Part shown: positions 54,663 to 64,000 of the stretch, piece after piece
Layout of the letters: each line of letters opens with the position of its first letter
Numbering within the stretch: the first letter of the stretch is position 1
DNA from: Vigna angularis
Taxonomy: Eukaryota > Streptophyta > Magnoliopsida > Fabales > Fabaceae
NCBI RefSeq assembly: GCF_016808095.1
Contig: NC_068971.1
Coordinates: 29,471,631 to 29,535,630 of the forward strand
DNA length: 64,000 nt
Direction of reading: 5' to 3'
The notes under the pieces: generated by a model
Databases searched by the model: none
Told to the model about the DNA's origin: nothing
What the model saw: the letters and a program-made list of their open reading frames with translations, nothing else
Program-made: the position numbers and the translations under genes

Positions 54663-56119
54663 TCAAACTATTTTTCTTTTTCCTTCCTTGAATAAATCTT
54701 TGGATAAGGAAGTATTTTTTCTAACTCTCTCTTTTTTTCTCTCACCTAACTCTTCTTTTTCTTTTTCTTTTTTTCTCTCATATTCCTCTTCTCTCTTTTT
54801 TTCTTTCTCAACCATATCGTTCCACTCAAGTGTTTCTTTTTCACTCTCATTTTCTCTCTCTTTTCCCTCTATTTTTCTCTCCTCTAACACTTTACCACTT
54901 CTTGTTACAATGGTTTTACATTCTTCATTCAACGTGTTCTTTGCATTCTTTTCACAACCTTCTATCTTATTAATCATTCGCCCAATATTCATCTTCATAC
55001 TGTTAAATGCATCTTCCACATTCTTACAATAAGAGACACTCATTTTCATGATCTTCTGGAAAGTGTCCTCCAATTTTTTGTTTTTCTCATATGAAATAGG
55101 TTGTGGTTGCCATTGTTGCTGCTGCTTTTGGACCATTGAAATATTATATATCTCTTGAGGTAGCAGAGAAAGCTTCTTTGTTACTTCTTCTAACTGTTGA
55201 ATGATGATCTCATTTTGCGCAAATCAGGCGTCTTGAGTTTGCATTTGTAACATTCCCTTTTGTTGACTGGGAACTCCTGTTTCGCTGTATAAATCATTAT
55301 CACTAGCAGCTATGTTCTCTATTAATTCTGTTGCTTCCTCTAAAGTCTTACATTTAATATTACCTCCAACTGAGGCATCTAACATCAACTTGGTTTGTGA
55401 GCCAAGACCTCCAAGGAAAAGTAGAACTATTGTTGCTTCATCAAAACCATGCATGGGAGTCTTTCTCAATAAGCTTTTGTACCTGTCCCATGCTTGTCCT
55501 AATGTCTCCTCCATGCCTTGTCTGAAAGAAGAGATCTCTTGCTTCCCTTTATTGACTTTAGATTGTGGGAAGTACTTATTCAAAAACTTTGCAACCACAG
55601 CTTCCTATTCTGTAAAACTACCTTCTGGAAAAGAATTTAACCATAACTTAGCATTGCCTCCCAATGAGAAAGGAAACAAGTTAAGCTTGATTGCTTCATC
55701 CGGCACTCCATTTATCTTCACGGTGTTACAGGTTTCATTGAAGGTGGTAAGATGTTCATATGGGCTTTCATGTGATAGCCCATTAAACTGATTACTTTTC
55801 ACCAACTATTTCAATGCCGATTTCACCTCCATGTTTGCAGCATTGACCCTCGGCCTTGCTATACTGTTAAAATGTTGAGGGCCAACCACAATGGTGTAAT
55901 CTGCAAGAGTCCGTCTACCATTATTCTCCTTTGTCATATTTTGAGTGCTATGGTAAGACCTTTGTGGAGAAGGTTGTAAGAGTGTCTCAGGAGAAGGGAA
56001 TAGTAATCTTGAAGTTCGAACTCTCCTCCTCCTTCGATTTTCGTCCAGGCCTTCAAGAAGAGGTTATGAGGTTTTGAGGTTTTCTTGCTTCTAGTGAGAA
56101 TTGCTTCCTGCATACACAA
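54663..56119 (-). pseudogene. gag: Gag of A2, broken
   Basis: It starts MCMQEAILTRSKK at 56119 and soon shifts frame. The core is 55605-55805 (GLSHESPYEHLTTFNE, LFPFSLGGNAKLWLNSFP) and 55224-55598 (VAKFLNKYFPQSKVNKGKQE, GQAWDRYKSLLRKTPMHGFD). The last part (54663-55136) is a Gln-rich then Lys/Glu-rich linker. Stops: TAG 55806-55808 (Gln in E1), TAG 55605-55607 (Trp in E1), TGA 55224-55226. The zinc-knuckle region between 55137 and 55223 is not evident. It forms the particle when intact. Confidence 0.82.
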
Positions 56120-56361
56120 GAAAACAAAACCCTAGAAAAATTTTGTTAGCACAAAAAGATAGAAAATAGAAGAAATAATCAAAGGATATAATTGAAAAGA
56201 TAAGAAGATAAGAAATAAAAGTAGAAAATAAAAACCGAAAATAATAAAAAAAATAAAAATAGAAAAATCGAATAAAAACAGAAAATAAAAACAGAAAAAC
56301 AAAATTCAAAACAAGTCAAAAATAATCAAAAATCACACAAATAGACTAGTCAAACCACGAG

Positions 56362-56379
56362 TCCCCGGCAGCGGCGCCA
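56362..56379 (-). other. Primer-binding site of A2 (tRNA-Asp)
   Basis: In + sense TCCCCGGCAGCGGCGCCA: it matches the tRNA-Asp 3' end with a single difference, the best match in the window. The leader 56120-56361 between it and gag is A-rich on + and non-coding. Confidence 0.9.
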
Positions 56380-56385
56380 AAAACT

Positions 56386-57789
56386 TGATGAACAAATCTT
56401 CGATCCCCGAAAACGGAGTCAAAAACTTGTTAACCCTCGACAAGTGTAGCTGAATCGTATGAAGCAAGAAACCTAGTAAGACCAAGTATCGTTCTCCCAA
56501 AGGACTCACGACCTAGACAATTGTGTGATTTTGTTGAATAATTAAGACTTATGAACAAATTGTTGTAAGTCTCAAATGCAAAAGACTGAAAAGTAAATAT
56601 GTATGCATGTGATGATCAATGGGCAAGAAGAAAAAAAACACGTGAATGGAAATATATGGATGAATATGTTTTTGGGGTTTATCAATTTCATCCTATCCAC
56701 TCTCTTGTATTTAAAAATTCATCATTCTTTTCATTAATGTTAATGCCACTTTCTAAATTACTTTAAACCCGATGTCTCGGCGAAGAAAGCCTAATCATAA
56801 TCACTAGTTTACACTGTCTTGTCTCCCTAGCAATTAATAATGCATTATAGTGAACAGAAGCTTAAAGGCAACCAACCATCATACTCCTATGTCTAGGTTT
56901 GTAATATACTGTTGGAAGAATTCCCCAGATTGTGGTTTGTAAGATATCTCTCAATAACAATCCTAGGGAGAGAAGAGGAGAGCTGTCACATCCCCAAATC
57001 GTCCAACCCTAGGAGTACAAAATCTCGTGATACTTACAAATCATAAGATTTATGCCATACATGAATAAAATATCACAAGCATTTGAGCAAAGAAGAATAT
57101 CTCTAACAATTAATGAAAGAAAGCATGTATCATAAAAATGATCTTGAAGAACAAATTCCATACAAGAGAGTTTCTAAGGATTTACATCCCCAACAACAAA
57201 ATAATTTTAGTTCACCATATTCATGGTGAACTAGATGAAATACAATGGAAAAGTGGAGGATAGAACCCTAGAAAGTTGAGAAAGGAGCCTTAGCATCCAA
57301 AATCATCCTCCAAGGTGTGAAATAGTGCGTTTTTGCTTCGTCCCAGCCAAAGATACCAACCCTAGGACGTCCTAAAGCTTATATACTATTTTAAAAAATA
57401 CAGAAAATTAGGCCCAAGCCCATAAAAGTGCCGCTCAGCGGTAATAGCGCGTGACCAATTCTTCCCCTCAGCGGCATTTCTCCCCTTAGCGGTGCCAACG
57501 GGTCTTTGAGAGTGCCGCTCAACAGTAATTTGCGCTGAGTGGTACTTGTGGTTTCTCTTCTTTTGCACTTTCTGTGTCCTTTTCTGATTCCATCTCTATC
57601 CCTTTTCACTTCCTTCATCAATTTCATCTAAAAACTTGCAAAAACAAGGAAATCAAGCATAAAACCATTCCAACTCTCTTATTTCCAAAAATTCAACAAA
57701 ATCATGAGTTCAAGCTAATTTCTAAGTCATAAAGGTCGTAATTGAAGTCAATTTTAAGTATAAAAATAACAGTTTTTCAACTATTATCA
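56386..57789 (-). repeat. 5' LTR of A2
   Basis: The 1404 bp run in + sense from TGATGAACAAATCTTCGATC to CAACTATTATCA. The primer-like AACGGAGTCAAAAACTTG (56413-56430) is inside the LTR, 30 bp from its end, while the true primer site lies outside. The motif cluster is at 57428-57545 and the TATA region near 57379. ORFs 57386-57627 fall in the promoter. Confidence 0.88.
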
Positions 57790-58509
57790 ACGCCCTAAGT
57801 GGGGCGCTTGAGCGCCAACGATACGGGCCTGGGCTTTATTTTTGTTCTGTCTTCGCTCTATTTAAATGACCCAAACGTCCTATGTTTGGTATCTCTGGCT
57901 GGAGCAGCGCAATATCACACTCTTCCACTCTCTAAAACCGGATTTGGATGCGAGAGCTTCCATCCACTACTTTTAGGGTTTTGCTATCTCAAGTTTTCCA
58001 TTATTCATCTAGTTTCATCATGTCTATGGTGAACTAAACTCTATTTGTTATTGGGAGATGATGTAACCTTGTGAACTTTCATGTATTTGAATTTATTCTT
58101 AATAACACATGTTTTTTTCATTAATTGTTAGAGTAATTCATTTGTGCTTATTACATGCTTAGTTTAACTCATTCCTAACATGATGTATGAATTGCATGAG
58201 TGCCGGGAGGTTCCTTACAATTAGGTTCTTGTTGAATTATTCCCAAGAGTAATATTTCTCAAGGATGAGTGTATGAGTCTTGGTCGTCTTAAAGCTCTTG
58301 ATCTTCACATTTAATTACTAGGAATACTAGGAATTGCATGAACTAGTGACTGAGGACAAACTTATTTCGCTGAGGGATCGAGTTTAAGTGATTTAATGAG
58401 TGACGTTAACATTAATGCATACAGAAGAATTCTTTCATACATGAGAGGAAACTTGGTGAAATCTAACCCCAACAACATACTCATCTCATATTAAAACCAA
58501 TGATCTCGT
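57790..58509 (+). repeat. E7 3' LTR, piece 3
   Basis: It resumes ACGCCCTAAGTGGGGCGCTT and follows the B-type LTR (TATA-like CTCTATTTAAATGACCC near 57847) to AATGATCTCGT. The ORF 57799-58032 is a promoter-region artefact with a counterpart at 8161. Confidence 0.75.
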
Positions 58510-59645
58510 TGATGCGAGCTGTCGCGGCCCATCAAATTTGTTGTGCATAAAAGAATGCAGTACAGTGCTAGGAAGTGACTCCTAGGTCGTCTCTCAAGGA
58601 CCAAATGTGGTTCGAGTCTTAGGTCAAACACGTAGTGGGGGGTTTGAAAGTGTTTTTGTGATTCGAAACAAACTGAATTAAAACTAGAAATTAAATACAA
58701 CCAAACATAATTGAAAACATTGAAATAAATGGACAAAGCTTGAAGACCGAACGGTCCTACATTGAGACCGAACGGTCTCTAAAGCAAGTGAGGAAATTGG
58801 AAATGCAGGAAAATAAAGAAACACTTCTAATGCTATTTAAATGCATCGTTGAGCTAAAACAGAAAATACACATTGCAATGGTTATTGACACTAAAAAGAA
58901 AAACGCATAACAATTAAATAAAATAAAATAAGTGAGCTATGTGCTTCACCAAATTCCGTCTACCATTTTTTAAAAAGAAAGAAAATTTGCATTGCTGAAA
59001 TAAAATATAAATGAAAAGTGCGTGACATTGCTAGAAAATAAACCAATTAATATTCCGTGCAATTGAATCAGCGTCTGCGAACAAAATGTAAATGCACCGT
59101 GTCTCCTTCGAGCAAAGAAAAGACTTGAGCTTTTAATTAATTCCCGTGCACACCTTTCTCCATGAATCATCACCGTGCCCACTGCTTGGAGCTACTTCAA
59201 ATGAAATCAACACTTCATTAATCACCGCTTCTGTAGTTGCTCCTTAATTGATAGACTAAAAACTTCAATAAAAAAAAATGCATGAACCAAACAAAATGAA
59301 AAGGGCAATTGGTATTCAGCAACATAAAATTAAAGTGAAGCTTTTTCATTCCACCGTAACAACATTCACACTTTTTTTTTTCTTTCTTCCAAAATGAAAA
59401 TGTTCCCAGCCAAAAAGACAACAAAGCAAGTGTGGCGGCTGGAGCTCTTTCTCTATCGCCGTGTTTCATTCCAGCACCTATTCTCTAAGAAAAGAAAAAG
59501 AATAAAAACTGAGAGTTGCTGGAAGAGAAAACCGAGAGAGACCCCCACGTGGGTGGCTGCTCACTCCCCCCTTTTTAGCTTAAAATAAAATTGATGTCAC
59601 ATTTCTCTTGAAGTCCCAAAAGGTTATCCAATTGTCACATTCATC
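58510..59645 (-). repeat. Solo LTR of an unrelated family
   Basis: The 1136 bp run in + sense from TGATGCGAGCTGTCGCGGCC to GTCACATTCATCA, flanked by a perfect CTCGT duplication (58505-58509 and 59646-59650). It shows no similarity to the other LTRs. The palindrome GACCGAACGGTC occurs twice (near 58745 and 58767). The strand is uncertain; no gene in it. Confidence 0.8.
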
Positions 59646-59780
59646 ACTCGTTTTCTTTAAGTCTTAATTAATCGAGTTATCACACAATTGTCTAGTGCCG
59701 AGAGTCCTTTGGGACACGATATTTGGTCTTACCATTTTATATTACTTGTGCGATTCGGTACACTTGCCGATTCATCAACA
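59646..59780 (+). repeat. E7 3' LTR, piece 4
   Basis: It runs from the CTCGT duplication through GGGACACGATATTTGGTC to TCATCAACA, the end of the B-type LTR. The next bases AATTTTTTGTGCC faintly resemble the primer-site start AGTTTTTGGCGCC, so this might instead be a 5' LTR. Confidence 0.65.
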
Positions 59781-60450
59781 AATTTTTTGTGCCTTCTGAT
59801 CGACGTGAACAACATATACGGATCCCCTCAACCAGATTCAGAATCAACATTAGAGAACTAGATCTTATGGATTATCTTCCCTTTCTCTAATAGAATAATA
59901 AGGTAAGCTCGTTGAATCCTCAGAACTAAAAAAAGAGAGTTTGAACTCTCTTCGTCTTCTTCTTTGTCCTCATTTCCAGCTTCCTCTCCTTCATGTGTCC
60001 CCTCCTTTAAGGCTGATCAATTTCCATCCCCTTGACTTTCCTCCTCCTCATCAGAATTGACTATGATTGGTGTCGTAAGGCGACGTGATCCCGGTGTCTC
60101 GTCACTTTGACCTCCCCGTTCTCCTCTCTTGTTCTTCATGGCCTAAAAATAAATAGAATCTCTATATCAATAAATGGAAGAGAAAGTATATCAAGCCCGA
60201 TGTTGGGATGAAAGGCTTCTATTATTTACTTCACCCGTTGTTGTCTCGGGATCTTGAGTCCTTTCCTCTCCTTGATTTGTATTAGTAGGGCGTTCTTCAT
60301 TTAAAGGCTCTTCATATCATGAAGTTGTCCAAGTCAAACTCTTCTTCTTGCAAGAGAAGGTTATGGGAGGCAAGTAGCGGTTGTAGTCTCGGCTTTATTG
60401 TAGCTTTGGGGATTTTTGAATGCTACTTTAGGATTTAAAAAAAGGCTTCA
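59781..60450 (-). other. Unresolved region, possible acidic ORF remnant
   Basis: On - from about 60139 a frame starts MKNKRGERGGQSDETPGSRR and runs into Asp/Glu-rich text (VNSDEEEESQGDGN) with a stop, then more acidic sequence to about 59925. I do not recognise it; a retroelement gag N-terminus is one possibility. Nothing else is seen. Confidence 0.3.
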
Positions 60451-63400
60451 AGCTCAAGTGCAAGCTGAGTAAACTTGTTCAGCTTTACTGCAAGTCTAAA
60501 GAAAGGGTAGGGGCAAAGTCCACTCGCTATTAGCTCGCAACAATCTCTTCACTCGCATAGTAAACTACGCTCGCCCTAGTCAAATCCAGATCTTGTTCCT
60601 TTGCGAGCGAAAGTCAGAACGAATACAAAAACTCCTTTCTTTTACGCCATATTAGTTATGAAAGTGGATCGCTTTGTTTCTAATGAAAAGGAAAGAGAAG
60701 GCGATTGTAGAGATAGAGTCTTTACGAGCCATTAGGGCAAGTGAAACATTCTATCTTTGTTAGGCTTAAGGTAAAGGGCATGAGAGAAAGTTCTTGTTTC
60801 TGGGCATATCGATGGGAATAAGAGCAGGCGGTAATTGAGGCAATTCCTTCCGGTAGTGGATGCTGGTGAATCAGAGTCAAAAATCGATCTTTTCGGAAGC
60901 GAAGTCCTAACTTATACCGTGAGAAAGGTATGAAGTAACTCGACTGATAAGGATAGGAGCAAACGCCCTTATGGATAAATAGATAGAATCGTTCTTTCTT
61001 TGCGGTTACAGTAAGCAAGTCTATTACTACACAACACTCGTTTAGAAAAGGCGAATAACTAACTTTACTGATGAGCGTGAGAGCGATGCGCTTTGTTTTT
61101 TTGTTTTTAACTTCTAAGAGATTTGAAGTCGGAATGAAAAGCTAGTGTGTTAAGCAAGCTTGTTTGTTGTAAGGCTATCGGATTAGAGAATTCCCTATTT
61201 CTTTCTCGCCCTACTTCTAAGGATAGATAGTTTAGGGAAAGCAAGTGTTGTGATGAGATCTATCTTTCGGCTTGGTCGAGGACACCATTACCTTGTTGCT
61301 CGCATCGTGATCGATGTAGATTCTTCTTGTCCAGAGCCCGCCCCGACCAGTCTTAACTAAAAACCTTTCAGACCCCTTTGTGAACTAGTTATACTAGCAA
61401 CTTGCTGTGTCATGTCCGTTTTCATTACACATATGATATGGTACCTATTTATCCTAAAATCTCTTTTGCTACTTGAGCAATCACTTCTCACGAGGTTGAA
61501 GCTGAGCCAAAATTTGTCCCACTAACTTGGCCAATCTCTTGGGTGAAATGTCTGGGGTGACATGTGCATTCCGAAAGATTTCCATCATTTGTTCTCGGTG
61601 GTGCTCTGAAGTTAAAAGAAGACCTTCCGCCTACCTCGAAAAGATGCTTTTCTTGAGCTTGTTTTCGTCCCCAAGGTAAAAAAATGGGTTCAAAAAGAGC
61701 TGCTGCTTCTGCTTCACCTTGCTTGGGGTTGGCTCCTCAATGTGGACTGGAACTTATCTACTTCAATAGTTCGCTAACCACTCGGAGCAGTTTTGCAGTT
61801 AAGGATATCAGCTAGTTGGTTGTTTGGCTCCTCGATCCGGACTGGAATAGATGGCTATTCGATTAGGACTTTCAGTAGCTTTTGTGGATCAAAGAGCAGG
61901 GGTCAAGCCCAATGGGCTCATTGCTAGTGAATGGAGGAAGGCTAGTTTGAGTTTGGTTAGTGGAGATGGATCCCGAGGAACTAATGTGCCATTAATCCCA
62001 TCCCTGGAACTCCATCTGAATGGTTCCCCTCACCTCAATAAGGACGAAAAGTAGCATAAGAGGATGAAAGACTGGACCTTTTAATTACATCGAACCTTGT
62101 TGGCCGATAACTCGATGGTATCGGCTCATGGATGGTAGTTTACTGATTGGAGTCAGTTTCAGCCTTTCTAGTAGTTGGAGTTTGTGGAACAAGTTGTAGA
62201 GATCCCATCGTTTCTAGTACTTGTAGAGAATCCACACCAGTAAGAAATAGCTTTAGTTGTTGTTGGAAGTGACCTAGACATATTTCTATTAAGAGGTCCT
62301 TGCCCTTTTCTTCCGCTAGGTTAGTTGGGAAGTCCTTAACTTAATAAGGTAGGGGAAGTCGAGTCCCTTATCTTCGACAAGCCTCGATCTGCGCTTTCAC
62401 TTTAAAGAAAGAATCGCTGAAGACATATTCTTTTTTTCGGTTGAGTAAGGGCTACTTCACTCCTCTCCCTCTGGTCGAGCTACTCCGCTCCTAAGGATCG
62501 AAAGAGAAAACAACGCTTGCTGCAAGGAGATTCTAAATATATATATTTTTGAGTGTATAAAATATCTATTCAAGACTTGCATGCAGGCCTCACAGCAAGC
62601 CTTGAATTTGAGCTCTATAGATTCTCCAATTCTTATCTTAGTAAATCTTGCTTGTAATCAGAGGAGAGGAACATTTAGGAGAGATTATCAATTCTAGAGA
62701 AAAGCAAGGTTTGGAATATAACTTCTAATCTTTATAGATAGGGGGTTCAATCTCTTCCTTTCCCCCTATACTCTATTTAGCCCTTACCACATTATATTCC
62801 CCCCCTTGGGTCAATAAGTTGCTTTAATTCCCTCTCGGCGAATAGTCTTCATTTTATCTCTCTCTTCCCTCTTGTGGAGCCCCTATAGATGTAAAGGTTC
62901 CGAAGGCTCCAACAGGCTCTAAGTAAGTGAATATCTCCTTCCCGCCCACCTTAAAGTTCAAGAGTCGTAAGTAAAGAGATCTTTCCTAGAGGTAAGTAAA
63001 GGATTCCTTTTGGCCTTCTGCTCTAGTAGCTAAGTCACTCTTCTCTTTCCTTTAGTAGGAATAGAAAAGTCTCACTCTTGCCCTTAATAGGAATCCAAAT
63101 GCGGAGGTGAGCTTGTTTTAAGTCATAAAGGGAATAGGTTTCTATCTCACTGAATGCCCTTACCTACTAATAATAGAAAGAGACGGAGACCACAGCTTGA
63201 TACGAGTACGAACTATACCACAGCCTATAAGCGTCGAAAGCCCAAGTAAAGGAGCTCTCTCAAACAGGGAACTCGAAAGCCTAATGCGAGGGTTCTAAAC
63301 CCCCTCTATCCCACGTTGAGATTTTATAAAAAGGTGGGCTTGGGCACAAGCTAAACTTCTTCGATTAGGCTACCACCCGAGGCTTGGTTTCGCTGAGTAT

Positions 63401-64000
63401 GGGATTCGCTACCCAATTAGTCTCCCTACGCTATTATATTAGGCACCTTTGGTCTAGGCTTTGTCCCAAAAGTCCACTTTGGATTGAGAACGTCCCACTG
63501 TGGATTCATAGACTGAACTTGATAGGTTCCACTTCGGAAAACCCCTCGAAACACAAGTCGCGTCACTGCATTCGTTCAGCCGGGTCGCCAAAGCAGTGGT
63601 GATGAAGGCTGACAAACACGATTGACCGGAACTGGAGTCTCACGAGGGATTTAGCAGTTCCGTAGCTACATATTCAGTCGAGCACATGTGACCGAGTCGC
63701 CCATACCTGAGCTCGAGAAAGATTCCTTATACTGATCGAGTCTCCTTCGTTTCATGAGAAGTGGAGACAACGTTTCACACCTTGCCTTCGCTAACAAAGC
63801 TGACAAGTGTATGAATAAAGTCGAAGCAGTGGGGAAGAAAAGGACTCGACTTAACGGTTCGGTTTCCCTTGTTACTCTGGAAATGATGGAAGTTGCTCTT
63901 CTTCCTCTTAGCATTAGCGACTCTGAGCTCATAGGGAGCTGGGAATGAGCTTGGTTAGCTAGGACTAAGAAGGGATAGAGTTGAAAGAGAGGATTTGATT
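60451..64000. other. Probable organelle-derived (mitochondrial-type) DNA
   Basis: Composition shifts to higher G+C (around 45% in sample lines, against about a third in the rest). The text is rich in mixed-purine blocks (GAAAGAAAGG, CTTTCTTTCGG) and CTCGC/GCGAG words usual in plant mitochondrial intergenic DNA, and none of the LTR, CACTA or motif families of 1-59780 occurs. I could not identify a mitochondrial gene. A - strand frame near 61482-61610 reads EHHREQMMEIFRNAHVTPD then ISPKRLAKLVGQILAQLQP, which may be a retroelement or unknown ORF piece. The ORFs at 60722, 61851, 63384, 63666 and 63754 are unsupported. Confidence 0.45.

Larger units (their letters stand above)
33504..57789 (-). 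mobile_element. Nearly complete Athila-lineage Ty3 retrotransposon (A2)
   Basis: Sense is on -: 5' LTR 57789-56386, primer site 56379-56362, gag, protease, RT, RNase H-integrase, hairpin motif 50916-50866, non-coding region, purine tract, 3' LTR 49680-49542 plus 34751-33504. Without the CACTA insertion it is about 9.5 kb. The flanks GCGCC (33499-33503) and ACGCC (57790-57794) are a target duplication with one change. It is the only element here with an RT and integrase, though it carries at least five stops and several frameshifts. Its LTRs differ from each other by several percent by eye, so it is much older than the element at 39374. Confidence 0.85.
30192..59780 (+). mobile_element. B-type element (E7) split by several later insertions
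   Basis: Pieces: a truncated 5' LTR (30192-30527), 3' non-coding internal region (30528-31652) and a 3' LTR in four pieces (31653-31736, 33090-33503, 57790-58509, 59646-59780). The pieces join in the order of the intact LTR at 7888-9281. It has no coding sequence of its own. The flanks (GTGGT left, AATTT right) do not match, so one edge is rearranged. The rest of the interval is inserted DNA. Confidence 0.75.

Noticed and set aside
54688..55032. Ser/Phe-rich + strand ORF
   Set aside because: It is the antisense of the Lys/Glu-rich gag linker of A2.
63384..63948. Possible mitochondrial protein genes in the last kilobase
   Set aside because: I translated the longer frames and recognised no known mitochondrial protein; naming one would be a guess.

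Overview
This is plant nuclear heterochromatin-type DNA, almost certainly from a legume (phaseoloid type such as Vigna or Phaseolus is my guess from the style of the LTR families; that is inference). Nearly every base from 1 to 59780 belongs to transposable elements inserted into one another. I find no host protein gene, tRNA, rRNA or CRISPR array. Most boundaries are set by TG...CA ends and short target-site duplications (TSDs) read directly from the sequence.

Layout. 1-7610: a non-autonomous Athila-lineage Ty3 element on + (gag, protease, a short integrase-tail-like segment and a downstream 'plant transposon protein' ORF, but no RT or integrase). It sits in a second, B-type element (7611-9281, 3' end and LTR), which itself sits in a decayed CACTA end (9282-9848) lying in a copia-type LTR (9849-11443, carrying a Mutator-like MITE). 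11444-12771 and 20343-22076 are the two halves of a decayed Ty3 element on -, split by a pol-less copia element (12772-20342, TSD CTTTC) that itself carries a solo LTR (16196-17506, TSD ATGTG). 22077-25968 is a large inverted repeat made of Athila-type LTR and internal sequence. 26336-30191 is a B-type element on - with a solo LTR at 28779-30039.

30192-59780 is a four-level nest. A B-type element on + has its 3' LTR split by a solo LTR (31737-33089, TSD GAATC), by a nearly complete Athila-lineage element on - (33504-57789: gag, protease, RT, RNase H, integrase) and by an unrelated solo LTR (58510-59645, TSD CTCGT). The Athila element's own 3' LTR holds a CACTA (En/Spm) transposon (34752-49541, TSD AAT) with a TNP2-type transposase gene and a second gene joining a Transposase_24-like region to a Ulp1/C48-like protease. 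An exon of that second gene is split by a very young non-autonomous gag-protease element (39374-46200) whose two 1285-bp LTRs differ at only about four positions.

59781-60450 is unresolved. 60451-64000 changes character (higher G+C, none of the repeat families of the rest) and looks like organellar, probably mitochondrial, DNA; I could not name a gene in it.

How the parts relate. The RT/integrase-bearing element at 33504-57789 is of the kind that could supply enzymes in trans to the gag-protease-only relatives. Those relatives share with it the tRNA-Asp primer-binding site, the LTR ends, and a conserved roughly 50-nt hairpin motif just after the last gag/pol stop codon. The CACTA element carries its own transposase genes, but both are broken. 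All coding regions here contain stops or frameshifts except a few long open stretches, so the window is mostly a record of past transposition.
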